Below, piece by piece: positions 9,010 through 20,502 of a stretch of 64,000 nt of DNA. The notes under the pieces were generated by a model that saw only the letters and a program-made list of their open reading frames with translations, did no database searches and had not been told where the DNA came from. Position 1 is the stretch's first letter; each line of letters starts with the position of its first letter. The translations under genes were made by a program, and so were the position numbers. The DNA comes from Strigops habroptila (Eukaryota > Chordata > Aves > Psittaciformes > Psittacidae), in assembly GCF_004027225.2 (NCBI RefSeq), contig NC_044283.2, forward strand, positions 38,198,207 to 38,262,206, written 5' to 3'.

Positions 9010-12000
9010 ATATAACGTATATAATATGTTATTACATATGTGTATTGTATTCTTCACATGCAGGTGCATATCTGGGTTTACCAGGAACAGAGCAGTTGAA
9101 AGGGGCCTGTTTAGTGTCATTAACACTATCTACTGTCGTGCGTACGCTCCTAATCAGATGGTGCAACTACAGAAGAGCAATGGCCTCTGTTACTTACCCC
9201 AGGCCATTTCAAACGTGATTGCAGAAAGCCCTCAGAAAAATAGCTATCGTCTTCATTTACTGTTTTCATTTCCTACTATCTTAATTTTCCAACTAACAAG
9301 AACAGTGTTTTGAAAATGCAGTTTTATACAGAAATACAAAGCTGATCAGAAAAAGAAGTAAGGTTAATTTATTTTCTAAAAAGTTGTAACCATTCCTGAG
9401 GTGTGGAAGTGAAAACATATGATTGCTTTAAAAATTAAACCAAAATCTTTTTACTCATGTTCTTAAATTCACGCTTTTAAAAAGAAAGTGTACATTTCAT
9501 TTACAAGTTCACTTTTAAGGTGCAGTTATGGAAATGCTGTTGGATTAGTTGCTGCTCAGGCAACTACAGATTTTTTAAAAGGAAATTTTGCTCCAAGAGA
9601 TCCCATTGGTCACTTCCAGTGCTCCTAACAGACTGCAGCAGCAGTTGCTCAGTAGTTAGCAGCATTAATCAGGAGTCCGAGTCCTGCAGTTTAAAGCAGT
9701 GAACGGGTAAGGTAAACAGCTATAAATCCTTATGTCTTGGAGAGAAATCCTACATTAGTCTATTGTATGCAAGGGTAAAAAAGAAAGTAAAAAGAGCCGT
9801 TTCTAGCTCTGTTGTCAGTATGGAAATTTTCCACAGTAGTCCTAGCACTAGGTGAGAACATGGCTGGAGCTCTGGCTAGTGTGGGGGAGAATTCTCTCTT
9901 TAGGCAACTGAAAGTGGCAGGGTCAGCAGTTTGCTCACAGGAGAAATGTCATGTCTCAGGAACAAGTCAAGAGAGAAATGACTACTGGTAGGCAATTATA
10001 GTATTGGTCTGGCTACTCAATATACTTTGGTTCCCTTCCTATTTTTCTGAGAGTCCAGTCAGATGGACCTTGAGTCCCCTCAAGTGGTCTCAGGTGTTCC
10101 TTACTGCTTTGTGCAGTGCAATAGTGAACAGGACACTCTTGGAGGTTTCCCAAAGGCTCATGCAAAGACAGGAGTGGTGTTTACTGCCTATGACCCTCTA
10201 CTGAGGCATTTCTCAGAGAAACCTGCTGCAGTGATCTGATCCGCTTCCTTGCTTTCTAGAATGGGACCACTGTGATTTCTCCTCTTGCATCAGCTCCACT
10301 GAAATATACAGAGGGATGGAAACTTTTGACTAATCATGAAAGCCATTTTCATGGCTGGACATTCATGTATCAGATTCCTACATTCCTGCTTTTACAGACT
10401 TCAGAAATATGTTATGTGGCTGCTGGCATGAGATGAGTGGTGAGCTGTTACCCAAAAGAGCGTATAAAGAGCCAGGGCTCCTGAAGAACTGTCCTGGTAC
10501 TAAACAAAGAAGAGCTGGGAGGATCATGTAGAGTGGTGTGAGCTGGTTTGTGCAGTCAGCGTAGATGTCCAGAAGCAGTGTGTCTCCATTTGTGTGCGCC
10601 AACAACCCTGACAAACAGCTCATGAGCCCTATGGTGGAAGTAGTATTCAGGCAAGGCTTATTAGTTTGGCTATCTTGAAAATTGTAGCTAAGCTGCTTTT
10701 AGAAAGTCTATGTGCCTGTCAAGAATAGAAAGAAAAGGAGAAACACATACAAAATTGCACAACTGTATGCTGAACTTTATTTTCACCCCTGAAGATCAAC
10801 TCAGTGTATACAAATTTAGGAATATATCTTTGATGGTGAGATGACACTTGGACAAATCAGGGCACAAGTGAAATAGAGTTAAACTTTAAAGAACTGGGTT
10901 TCTTTCTGTCTGTATGTTGTGAATTTTTATTTTTTTTTTAAGAAAACAGCCTTACTGCCAAAAACTAAATACTTCATTGTTACAATTTTGTAAACACCAA
11001 TAAAGTTAATCTATATTCTAAAGAGGTTTCAGCTCTATTTCACCTAAAAATGACTGATACGAGATTGATATGAGTGTCTATGTGCCAAAACCCTGCCTTG
11101 AACTAGACTCACTGTTCACAGCCTCCTAGCCTGTTAAAGAATCCAAAACTCAACCATAGTTCACAGTATTCAAACATTGTAGCTACCCTAAAGATGGCTA
11201 TTCTTTTTCCTGGGATAGCCTGACCTTGCCATTTTATCTTGACTGCCAGAGGACCCTGGCGTGCAGGTGAAGAAAGAACGAAGTACTGAACTTTTCCAGC
11301 AAAGCAGTATCAGAATACATTGTATTATAAGAGATGCTCCAGAACACATACTGTACATAAATTAGCATTTTTCTCACCTTCCTGAAGCGATTGAATATTG
11401 ACTTGATATAGCACTTTCTACCTAGATACTCAAGGGCTGATTCCTAAGATGGTTACATAAGAATTCACAAAACCACTAAATTTGCATGATTTGTTTATGA
11501 CTACTGAAAACTGCCTGTGGGGACAAAAACTAAAAGTCACAACTATGGATTAAGCACAATAAAATCTTTAAGATTTACGAATCACACTTTTGGGCTCATA
11601 TATTTAATTCTGCTTTCAGATTGTGTCCACATCACTTAAATTCCATAACTGTGTACTTTCTGATTCTAAAGTTTCCTGTGTACCTTGAATTTGAATCTGA
11701 GCAATCACAACTGAACCCTGAGCCCACCTAAAACCAAGAAAGTATACATTTCTCTTCAGAAATTCCCTGAGGTGCCTCTTGAAAAGACATCTTCTTACAG
11801 TACCCCTTGGTGATCGCTGAATCAAGTTCCTTATCAACTGAAATTATATAAATTATATATGTATAAGTGCAACTACATAAACTAAATAAAAAACCCCACA
11901 CAGCTGTGTAATTGCTGCTCAACTTAGCCAAACGTAGAGGAAATTGAAGATTCTCCTTTTTGTGATTTCTTCTTTTTCAAGGAGAATCCACAATTTCTGC

Positions 12001-14666
12001 ATTTAAAAGGAATTGAAGAAATGGCGTAGAAGTCAAAGGACGCAGGAGTTACTTGGCCTCTCCATGGAGCATTTTGTCTTACAAATCATTAAAAGTGGAG
12101 CAATTTTGTCCATCCCTAAGCAAGGAAAGTGGAAATAGGTGAGGTTAAAGACACAGCCCTGCCCTTCACGTTCCTGCTGGCCAGCGGGTGCTTTTTGATC
12201 ATCTGACTGCACCCCCGCCCTGGACCCTCGCTCTCTGCTCCAAGCGGCAGGCACCAAAATTCCATAGCCAAACCAAGACCCAAGTGAATAGCTGCTCATT
12301 GCCCACCCATCTTGCCGAGAAACCCAGAGGCAGCTATTACATGTTGTATTGAGAAAAACAGAGTGTTAGGAGGCTGGGCTGTGTATGCAGGAAGAGGATT
12401 GAGGCACCCCGTGAGTTGTGTGCAGCTGTGTGAAGGCTCAGGCAGCACCAACAGCAGCTGGAGAAATGATTGTGGCCCTACTTTTGGAAAGAAAAGGCTG
12501 AGTGCCAGATGGCAGCTGACCAGAGGAGCCAAGGTCTAAACAAAAGCCCTAAAAAAAGGGGGAAAATAAGAAAGAAAGAGAAAAAAAAAAAAAGCCCAAA
12601 CCCTAAAAGGGGACGAGTCCTTTGGGTCAACACAGATTTCACTGGGAAGCATTTAAAACAAAACCCCAAAAGATGTCCATACTGTGTGTTGCTTCTCCAA
12701 CGGGCACATTTTGTCAGATACCTGCACCAAAAATATTGGAAAATGTTACCTGGCTTATTTGTAAGTCAGAAAGCCACTAAGGGGAAAAAAAAAAAAAAGC
12801 TTGCTTTCTTCAAGGGGAGTTTGATGTGCTGTTTAGCCTGCTCTGTCATTTTTCTTGTCTCTCTTCATAATCCCTATGTAACCCAGAAATGGCCAGTAAA
12901 AAAGAGAGACCCTCCGCTTGTTTAATTACTTCCTGAAAATTTGACAACTACTACTTCAGTCTCATTGGATAATCTACTTTTAAATTGCCTAGTCTTTCAA
13001 AGACAGCATAATTATTTGAGTACGCTTACTTCCCTAGCTATACATCATGCCTATCAAAATTAAATGCTTCCAACATACCATTGCAGCGTTTTAACGTTTC
13101 ACTTCTGTAATACATTTAACAGTAAATTGATCCTATACTTCCTTTTTAACAAATTTTCATACCTTTAGGATAGAGCACAGTTAGAAATTGGATCTTTTTT
13201 CTCTGATGAGGGAATAAAGTTATTTAAGGAATGATAGAGACTTACAAAATGCAAAGCTTTGTGGCAATGTTTGTAATGTTTAAAAATTATTTATTATTTC
13301 CTTTATTTCTGCTTAAAAAAAGACTATTTCATTAATGCAACTAATTTCTGAATGATGTAAGCAGGCGTAGCTTCCCGAGTTCACGGTTTTGCTTTTCATA
13401 TAACCAGAATAATAGATGCTATCTTGAAGGAACTAATGTGATTTTCCTCTGAAAATTTGTGAAGATTTTTTTCAAGACAGTAAAAAGATTTACAAAAAAT
13501 GAAGAATAAACAATTTAATGTACTCATTTAGCAGACTGTTCCACCGACATTTTAACTGGTGAATGTCAATTTTTAGAAATATTTTTTTCCTGTGATCCAT
13601 ATGATTGGTTCTGTTTCTGTATCAACAGAAAACCAAAAATGGTCTTAACAACACGTATTGATTCATCATCAAAATATGCACTAAGCACGTATTCAGGACA
13701 CAGTCACTGCACTGGGTGTGTGTTTTCAAAGCTGAAAGACTACCCCACGCAGTACTAGGGTTTCTCCTGCAGAGAAACGGGAAGCTACAAGCAGTCACAA
13801 ACACAGACCTCTCTCCCAGATATTAGCACCACTTTTGAGCATTCCTATCTCAGGATATGCTGAATTTGAGACTGGGTTTTTTGTTTGTTTGTAGTGAGAC
13901 ATGTTAATAAGCCACATTTTCAAAACAGAGCAGTTTTATTTGCAGGAATGCATGCAGACTTTCATGGTGGATCCTGTTGGTATATGCACCACATGTGCGT
14001 GTATACATGCAAGCCAGAAGACTGTCTACAGGACATGTGCAGGTCAATCCAACATGAGCAAAACCAAAAGCAAAAGAGGTAAAGAAACAGCACGTAAAAA
14101 AAAGGAAAAAGAAAGAACCCCCTCCTTGGTTCTAAATCATCACAAAGACTGCAATATCCTGTTATCTATCGTAGTAACATCATATACAAAATAAAGAAAC
14201 AAATGTTGCCCGTCTGTGAAGGGAGATAATAAAAGATTGATTCATTAAAAGGGGGGCTGGGGGTGGGGGAAACAGAAGAAATATGTTGGTTACAGCTATA
14301 CTCAAGAAAAGCACAGGCTGATACAACTTTTAAGCAGCCTGACTTTCTTTACATTGGCTGTTCCTATCGTCTTATTGAGCAGACAGTATAGTCATGAGAC
14401 GAAAGGCAAGTAAAAGCCATCAGATGCCTGGTTGCCACAAACCTGTTTCTAAACCACACTATTGACCTGGTGGAGGGAAGCTTTGTATGCTGATCTTCAC
14501 TTATTTTTTTCCTGTTACAGAGGAAGACTGAAAATCACCAACTGAATGTGTTCTGGGGAGTCGATAACAAATTCATCTTACCCTAAAGAGAGAATACTTC
14601 TCACCAAGAATTAGTATTGACTTAAAACATCTATCCAGAACGCCTCCTTAATTCTGCTATTACAGT

Positions 14667-14686
14667 TACCTAATGGTAATTAGGTA
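14667..14686. repeat. 8-bp inverted repeat with 4-base loop
   Basis: TACCTAAT and ATTAGGTA flank GGTA. The arms contain TAAT/ATTA homeodomain cores. Arms of this length occur by chance in 64 kb, so significance is doubtful. Confidence 0.6.
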
Positions 14687-15896
14687 GATACAAGGAAGGT
14701 ATAAGTGACAAATTTCAAGATTAAATGATGAGAAAATAGAAAAGATACTACTTCTGACACCAGCATTTTTTAATTTAATGTCAAAGTATTAAAATCAGTT
14801 ACCTACCTGTTTCTAAAATTGTTTTCGGATTTCATTGATTTACCAGTTCAAGTTTTGACCACTTTCATACCCTAAACTCACTTACTTGTTCAGGAAATAC
14901 TCAAAATGGCAAATCTTATCAGAACTTATGAAACTTTCACAGAAATAACATAGAAAATAATGAATAGTGTGCATAAATAAATCCTACCTCTTTCCCTACT
15001 ACAGGATCAAGGCAAAACAACATGTGCAAAGTGAAAACTGGTACACAAGAAAATATTCAGTCACAATCTACAGAACTCACAAGGATAAGCTTGACTCCAG
15101 GAATATTTGCAAGATCTGGAAAGAATGACAATAATCACCTATGCATAGATGAAGATATTTTACAGGTTACAGCTGTTGAACAAAAACATTATAGGTATAT
15201 GCCAACAGTTGGACTCTCAGGATCTTATTTAGCTCCCTAATGAAGTCTGGCCAACAATTCCCACTACTGCTAGTGGAAAGCGTCCTGCATTTCTGAAAAC
15301 TGTGATACTTCTTAAGCTGCCTAAATAAGATGTTTGGTTAGACGTAAGGCATATTAAAGGAAGGGAATAACCGTCCGTATCCTGACATCTGCACACACAC
15401 TTTCAGCGTACTTGATCTGCTACCATGCATAGTTGGTGCTATTTTTTCTGTGGGTAGCACAGTAACGGTTTTTACTCTTACATAGTATTCAATGGCACAC
15501 ACAGCTCCTCTCCATTTCTAAGATTTTATTTTACCCGTGGCTTAGAGACAGTGCAGGTGTAGATTAACCTAAATTGTCATGTAAAAACCCCTGAAGCAAA
15601 ACATGATAGATTATTTGAATTTAGTTGATTTTGCTTGGAGTTAGCTGGTTTTGATTAATCATCAGCAGTTTTAGAAAATAAAGACATCTCAGATTTCTGT
15701 AAAAAGGTAAACCTGTTTTTTTTTTTTGCTATTTAGACTAGTATTCCGTAACAGTTTTTACTGAGTAATCCATGCTTAATATTTAAGGTCAGAATAGTCA
15801 CAATAGAATTAAATCACTGTTCTGAACAGAGTCATGTTCATACAGTGATTTATAAAAACAGATTAGATGTTAAAAATCAATCATTCTAAATAAAAG

Positions 15897-15924
15897 AATT
15901 CCAGGTGACATTCCACCTGGAATT
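15897..15924. promoter_or_regulatory. bipartite E-box palindrome (CAGGTG/CACCTG)
   Basis: AATTCCAGGTG at 15897-15907 and CACCTGGAATT at 15914-15924 are perfect 11-base inverted arms around the spacer ACATTC. Each arm holds an E2-type E-box, CAGGTG or CACCTG. This sequence is preferred by ZEB, Snail and E-protein factors, and ZEB proteins bind paired CACCT sites with two zinc-finger clusters (known). The arrangement is symmetrical and isolated in AT-rich DNA. Use in vivo is inferred only. Confidence 0.4.
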
Positions 15925-16648
15925 AATATTTAATTAAGTACAACAATCTCAAAAGGGAAAAAAAAAAACTTCTTCAGTAACTTCTGCACATGTATCTTGG
16001 TTTTCCAACTTTTCTTATATAGAAACTGTCATATAGTAGCTGCCACTCAGGAGCTATACTTTTGTTTCCCTTCCAATTTTCAAATTCATGTTACACTGGG
16101 TGTCCCTTACAAATAATAAACCACTCCTAAACTTCTGATCCATTTTAAAAAGCTTGTACTAAAATCAATTTTCAAATAGAAATTTGACTATAATACCTGA
16201 AAAAGTTGTTCTGATAGTGATTTACAGTATTAATGAATAAATTTTTAAAAATATTTAAAAATCATCATTTACTTTCTCTTTTCTGGTTTTGTATGCTTTT
16301 GATTTGTTATTGAAGTGTTGGAATGTTTTTTCCTATCCTCTCCTTACACAGCGTTCCTCTAAGGGAGCATTGCAGAACTGCTTCACAACCACCATGCTTC
16401 GGACACGCAAATAGTTTTCTTGGTTTGAAATTTGTCCCTGTTGCATGCATACTTCTCATGGCAAGGCCTGGGGGGGTGGAATCTTCACTACAGTGAAATC
16501 TGTTTCCCAGTTAATCATGACAGAGACAGTATTTTGTAAGAAGTACCTTTGTAAGAGATATAAAGTTCCTGTGGATGTAGAGTGCCATGAAAGCAGAAAC
16601 AACTCAGCTACTATAGTCAGACAAGAATCTCTTTATCCTTAAAAAACC

Positions 16649-16740
16649 AAAATAAAATAATAAAATAATAATAAAAAAATTAAAATAAAATAAAATAATA
16701 AAATAAAATAAAATGAAATAAAATAAAATGAAATGAAATT
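16649..16740. repeat. interrupted (AAAAT)n array
   Basis: About 90 bases of AAAAT, AAT and GAAAT units. It is the third AAAAT-class array in the window and the most diverged. It directly follows the stop of a short meaningless open frame. Confidence 0.9.
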
Positions 16741-18948
16741 AATAACTTTCTAAGTAAACGTAGTAAGCTTTTTTAATAATGAGTGATTTTTTTGACAATC
16801 TGCAATATAAAAGCCCATTGGGCCAGAGATTCCTCTTCCCCCTAAGGAATTTCTTTATACATATTTATTTTTGACTTTGAAAAAGGGTAAGAATTATTTC
16901 TTGAAACAACTAGCTGCAGATTAAAATTAACACTGTATGTTTCAATTATTATCAATTCATCAGGGAATCAAAAGAGTAGGTATCTTTTAAATTAAAATAT
17001 TTTTATCAGATAACCTCAGCCTCTAAAGCCATATATTTGATTTTAATTAAAAAAATTTCTGGTTGTGATCATTGTTCAGAATTAATATACCAAATAAAAT
17101 ATGGGAAGAAAGGAGGTAAGGGGAGGTTATATAGTGTTACCTGATAAAAGGAGACAGTAATATTTAAAATGAGGTAAGTGTTACACCGATTTATGATGTA
17201 TTTTATCTTCTAGAGAAACCTTAGTTTATCGTGGTGTCGTTTGGTTTGAAACGTCAGCTGTATATCTTTCTACTTTTGAATGTAACTCGAGGTTGAAAGG
17301 AAAAAGTTTGCAGTGATGGGATGCGTAAGCAGATCAAAAGCTTGGCATTTTTTCTGGGATAATTCATTTTTATATTGGAACATTTTTGGTGTCATAAATA
17401 CATAAGTATTATAAATAACTTAAAAATATCTTGAAAGAATATTAATTAATAACACTTAACATGCCTCTCATCTCCATGGTGCTGTACAAACATCTGTTAA
17501 TCAGAAAGGACAAAAATGTTCCTTTTGTCTTAGTTCCCACTCAAACTATCCTATAAACTTCCCTATCCCTAACCCGCTAGCACCAGGTTTTTTTAGTTCT
17601 TTTTGAAAACAAAACAAAGTATCTTCATTCGTAGCCTGCTTTCCTTTGTATCCGTAACATGTTTGTATCAGGGGTCTTGCCAGTATGAAAGTGATCTAGT
17701 TTGTAAGAAAAACATGCTCACAGGGTGGCTTTCTAAATAGTGCCCACATAGCATCATATTGATAATGGATTTACTCTCAGTATATACTCCCCAAAATTGT
17801 AAACCAGACTCTGCCCCTGTATTCTATGTGTTTAAAAGCAGTAGACTCCTCCTAGTTGTCCTTGTACTCAAAAAACAACAAAAAAATCTATATCCAGAAC
17901 AAAAATAAAATAAAAAGCTCCCAATCCCAATCCCAAGTAAAGAAAAGCAAATCAGCCTGTAAATCACACACCTAATCTAGTAACTCGAAAGCAACCTACT
18001 AGCCAAGCTAACTTGTGTGTTATAGCTGGCACACACAGCGTGGCAAGCATAAGTGGCACTTTGCTTCATCTATGTACTGTTCCTGAGACAAAAATGCTCT
18101 GGCTTTTAAGGACAGTATTGAATGCTGTATTTACCTATTTTTAAAAAAGCCCTAAGATTGTACGGCAGCCAGGATCTAAGAGTTGCTTTGACTGAAGGAT
18201 GAAAATGGAATCAATCTGCAGATGAGCAGGATTTCATTTCTTTCAATCTCCCACTGATTTCCAAATACCAAAGAAACAACAAAATGTCATTTCTCAGTGA
18301 TCGCTCTCTAAATATGCTGTTGGTTCCCAGCTCCTAGGATTATACCAGTGAACCATTTTTCATTCAAATTCACAAAAATCATCCATCCCATTTCTGTACG
18401 TACACCCTTATATCCAATACAGAATATATTTCCAATTTTGATTTCACAGATTTAGTAGTATATACACATTTTTAAGAAATTAACTGAAGGGGGAAAAGTT
18501 ATGGTCTTCATTTGTACTCTCAGTGGATTATTTTGCTCTCTGTGAGCTAAACCAGTCCCCCTGAGCACCATTGTATATTTCCATTTACAGCAATTTGTAG
18601 GATAATGTATAGTTGTAGTCTAAGGATTATAGTTGCCTGACACAATTGCCAGCACACTTTATTAAAAGAGTGCCAGCCTGAAGTCCCATGACCTTCCACT
18701 TTTCATCTTCAGAAAACAACTTTTGGTCTAGGCTACAGTAGGTTTATTCATTATACTGTTAATTTTTTTATATTTCATAACTTGTTCCCAGAGTAAATGG
18801 GATAATAGCTATTGCAATCTATAAACCATTAACATATTTGCCTCATGAGTCTTCAGTGTCTGGGCTTCAGCGTTAACATCTCAGATGTAAGTACAAGAAA
18901 AGAAATCACAACTAAACTGAAAGCATTAATTTTTATTATTATTACTCT

Positions 18949-19037
18949 AAAAAAAACCAACAACAACAACAACAACAAAAAAAAACCAAAAAACAAAAAA
19001 AAAACCCCAAAAAAACCCAAACACCAAAAAACCCCCC
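18949..19037 (+). repeat. 89-nt A/C-only tract
   Basis: Every base is A or C on the plus strand: an ACA-type microsatellite core (CAA)n followed by mixed A-runs and C-runs. Overlapping lysine/asparagine and leucine/phenylalanine open frames come from this bias. Similar but shorter A/C-rich tracts occur near 50550-50575 and 56812-56875. Confidence 0.9.
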
Positions 19038-20414
19038 TGAATTTTTCCAATTAAAGGAAAGAATAAACTTGCATAAATCTTCCAGGGCCCTCAGCTCACA
19101 ATTTAAGCTCATTATGGTGGATAAGGAATTAATGGCTGTTGAGCAGTCATATGCGTTTTGGGGATTTAAATGAGCATAATTTAGACATGTTCGACAGAAG
19201 GATTTCTTTTATGCATATGCAATCACTTAGCCTCTCATCACATCAACCTGTTGGATCCATTGGGCTCATTCCAAACCAAAAGAATGCAGAAGAAGAGTCT
19301 CCTATTGACTTGGGGTGCTTGGAATTTGGGCCAGTAAAGAAAGCAGCTCTTATAGATATTTTCAGACCTTGTCTTGGCCAGACTCCTTGGCACATGAAAA
19401 GTTTGGAAGAAATTTAGAAGTGCCACTTGAGGTTTCAATTTTTGTCTCTTAGTCTTCCACTGAATGGCTCTCAGATTATAATCTGAATCATTTATGCATA
19501 CACACAGACGGATGTACGTACATGGGTGTAGACAAAGATGTAGAGCATGAAGTCTTATTTAGGAAATTAAGTGCATGTTTTTCTGATTCCCTTCCATGAT
19601 TCTGAAAATGAAAAAAATAATTACTTTCTTTCAAGTCTTCTCAGGACAAGATTCTCGAAAGACCCAAACCAGAGTAGTGACCAAGTTCATTACTGAACTG
19701 ACAATGATACGGAAGAATCCCTTGATTCTTCCTTCAGTGGTTCCCTGTTAGAGAAACATCTATTTGTCTGCTGTTTGCTAGTTTTCCATCAAGCTAGGAA
19801 ATACATAGAACTTTGTAATATTTGATGTTGCATTGTTACAGTTTCTTAAAAATATTAAGAAAACAAAGCAATTACAAAATAAATATTTATACAGGACCCC
19901 AATTAGTATTCCATTTCTACAATTCTTTTTCTCTTTTGAGGAGAAATATTATGCTTTTCTGAAACACTGGCCTACCCTGATAAGAAAGAGAACACATAAC
20001 CAGGGTCCCGGTTTCTCTTGTTCACTGTCTCAGCAAGCTGACTCTGGAGTTTTGGCGGCTAGATGGGGCAGCAGTTTGCAGACGAAACCCTTTTTTGCCA
20101 ACAGGAGCTGGGTGGAAGACAAACACTCAGGCCAAATTGCTCCTTTGCAATTGGTCAGGGTCTACAAATTATAAGGCACTCCAACATCCACAGAACCATC
20201 AAAAGACACCATGGATCACCAAGGAACAGGAGAATTTATACCTGCACATTTCTAAAAGGAGAGTTTTGGTCTCACTCTTGCATTTTGCCATAGCATGTTC
20301 TTTGTCTCGTTGGATTTTTCTATTCATTTATTCATACCACCCCCAAAACAAAGAAATCTCTAGCCTCAGGCATTTAGCATGGTGGTTGCTCTTGTCAGCC
20401 CTTACACTATCACC

Positions 20415-20502
20415 TGTGTTTTACAAAAGGTGAACCCGGAGCACAGAGAGCCTGACATTTACCACAGTCAAACAAGCAAGTAAGAGACCTAAAAATAAAG
20501 CT
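20415..20502 (-). repeat. possible ancient MIR-type SINE remnant
   Basis: The plus strand shows, in order and at the spacing expected for the reverse complement of MIR: TTTTACA, then GCACAGAGAG, then a GTCA..ACA..AAGTAAG block. From memory these correspond to the conserved core and downstream part of MIR elements, old tRNA-derived SINEs present at low copy in birds. Divergence is high, as expected for age. This is recognition by eye and not an alignment. Confidence 0.45.

Larger units (their letters stand above)
8000..16640. other. gene-free AT-rich DNA
   Basis: I see no coding exon, RNA gene or intact transposon here. The 151-codon open frame at 12470-12925 is lysine-rich because it spans two A-rich tracts (about 12550-12600 and 12782-12797). 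A GC-richer patch at about 12150-12540 has a few CpGs and a partial CTCF-like motif (CCAGATGGCAG near 12506), which is too weak to call. Palindromes at 8984 and 15897 are listed separately. Confidence 0.65.

Noticed and set aside
12500..12515. CTCF-like CCAGATGGCAG
   Set aside because: Several core positions deviate; much weaker than the site at 39469.
12470..12925. 151-codon plus-strand open frame
   Set aside because: Lysine-rich because it crosses two poly(A)-rich tracts. No domain, and no splice or polyadenylation context.
16806..16813. TATAAAAG octamer at 16806
   Set aside because: It stands in AT-rich DNA without CpGs, GC boxes or start-site context; expected by chance.
18845..19054. 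Lysine/asparagine-rich and leucine/phenylalanine-rich open frames
   Set aside because: They derive from the A/C-only tract and cannot be read as proteins.
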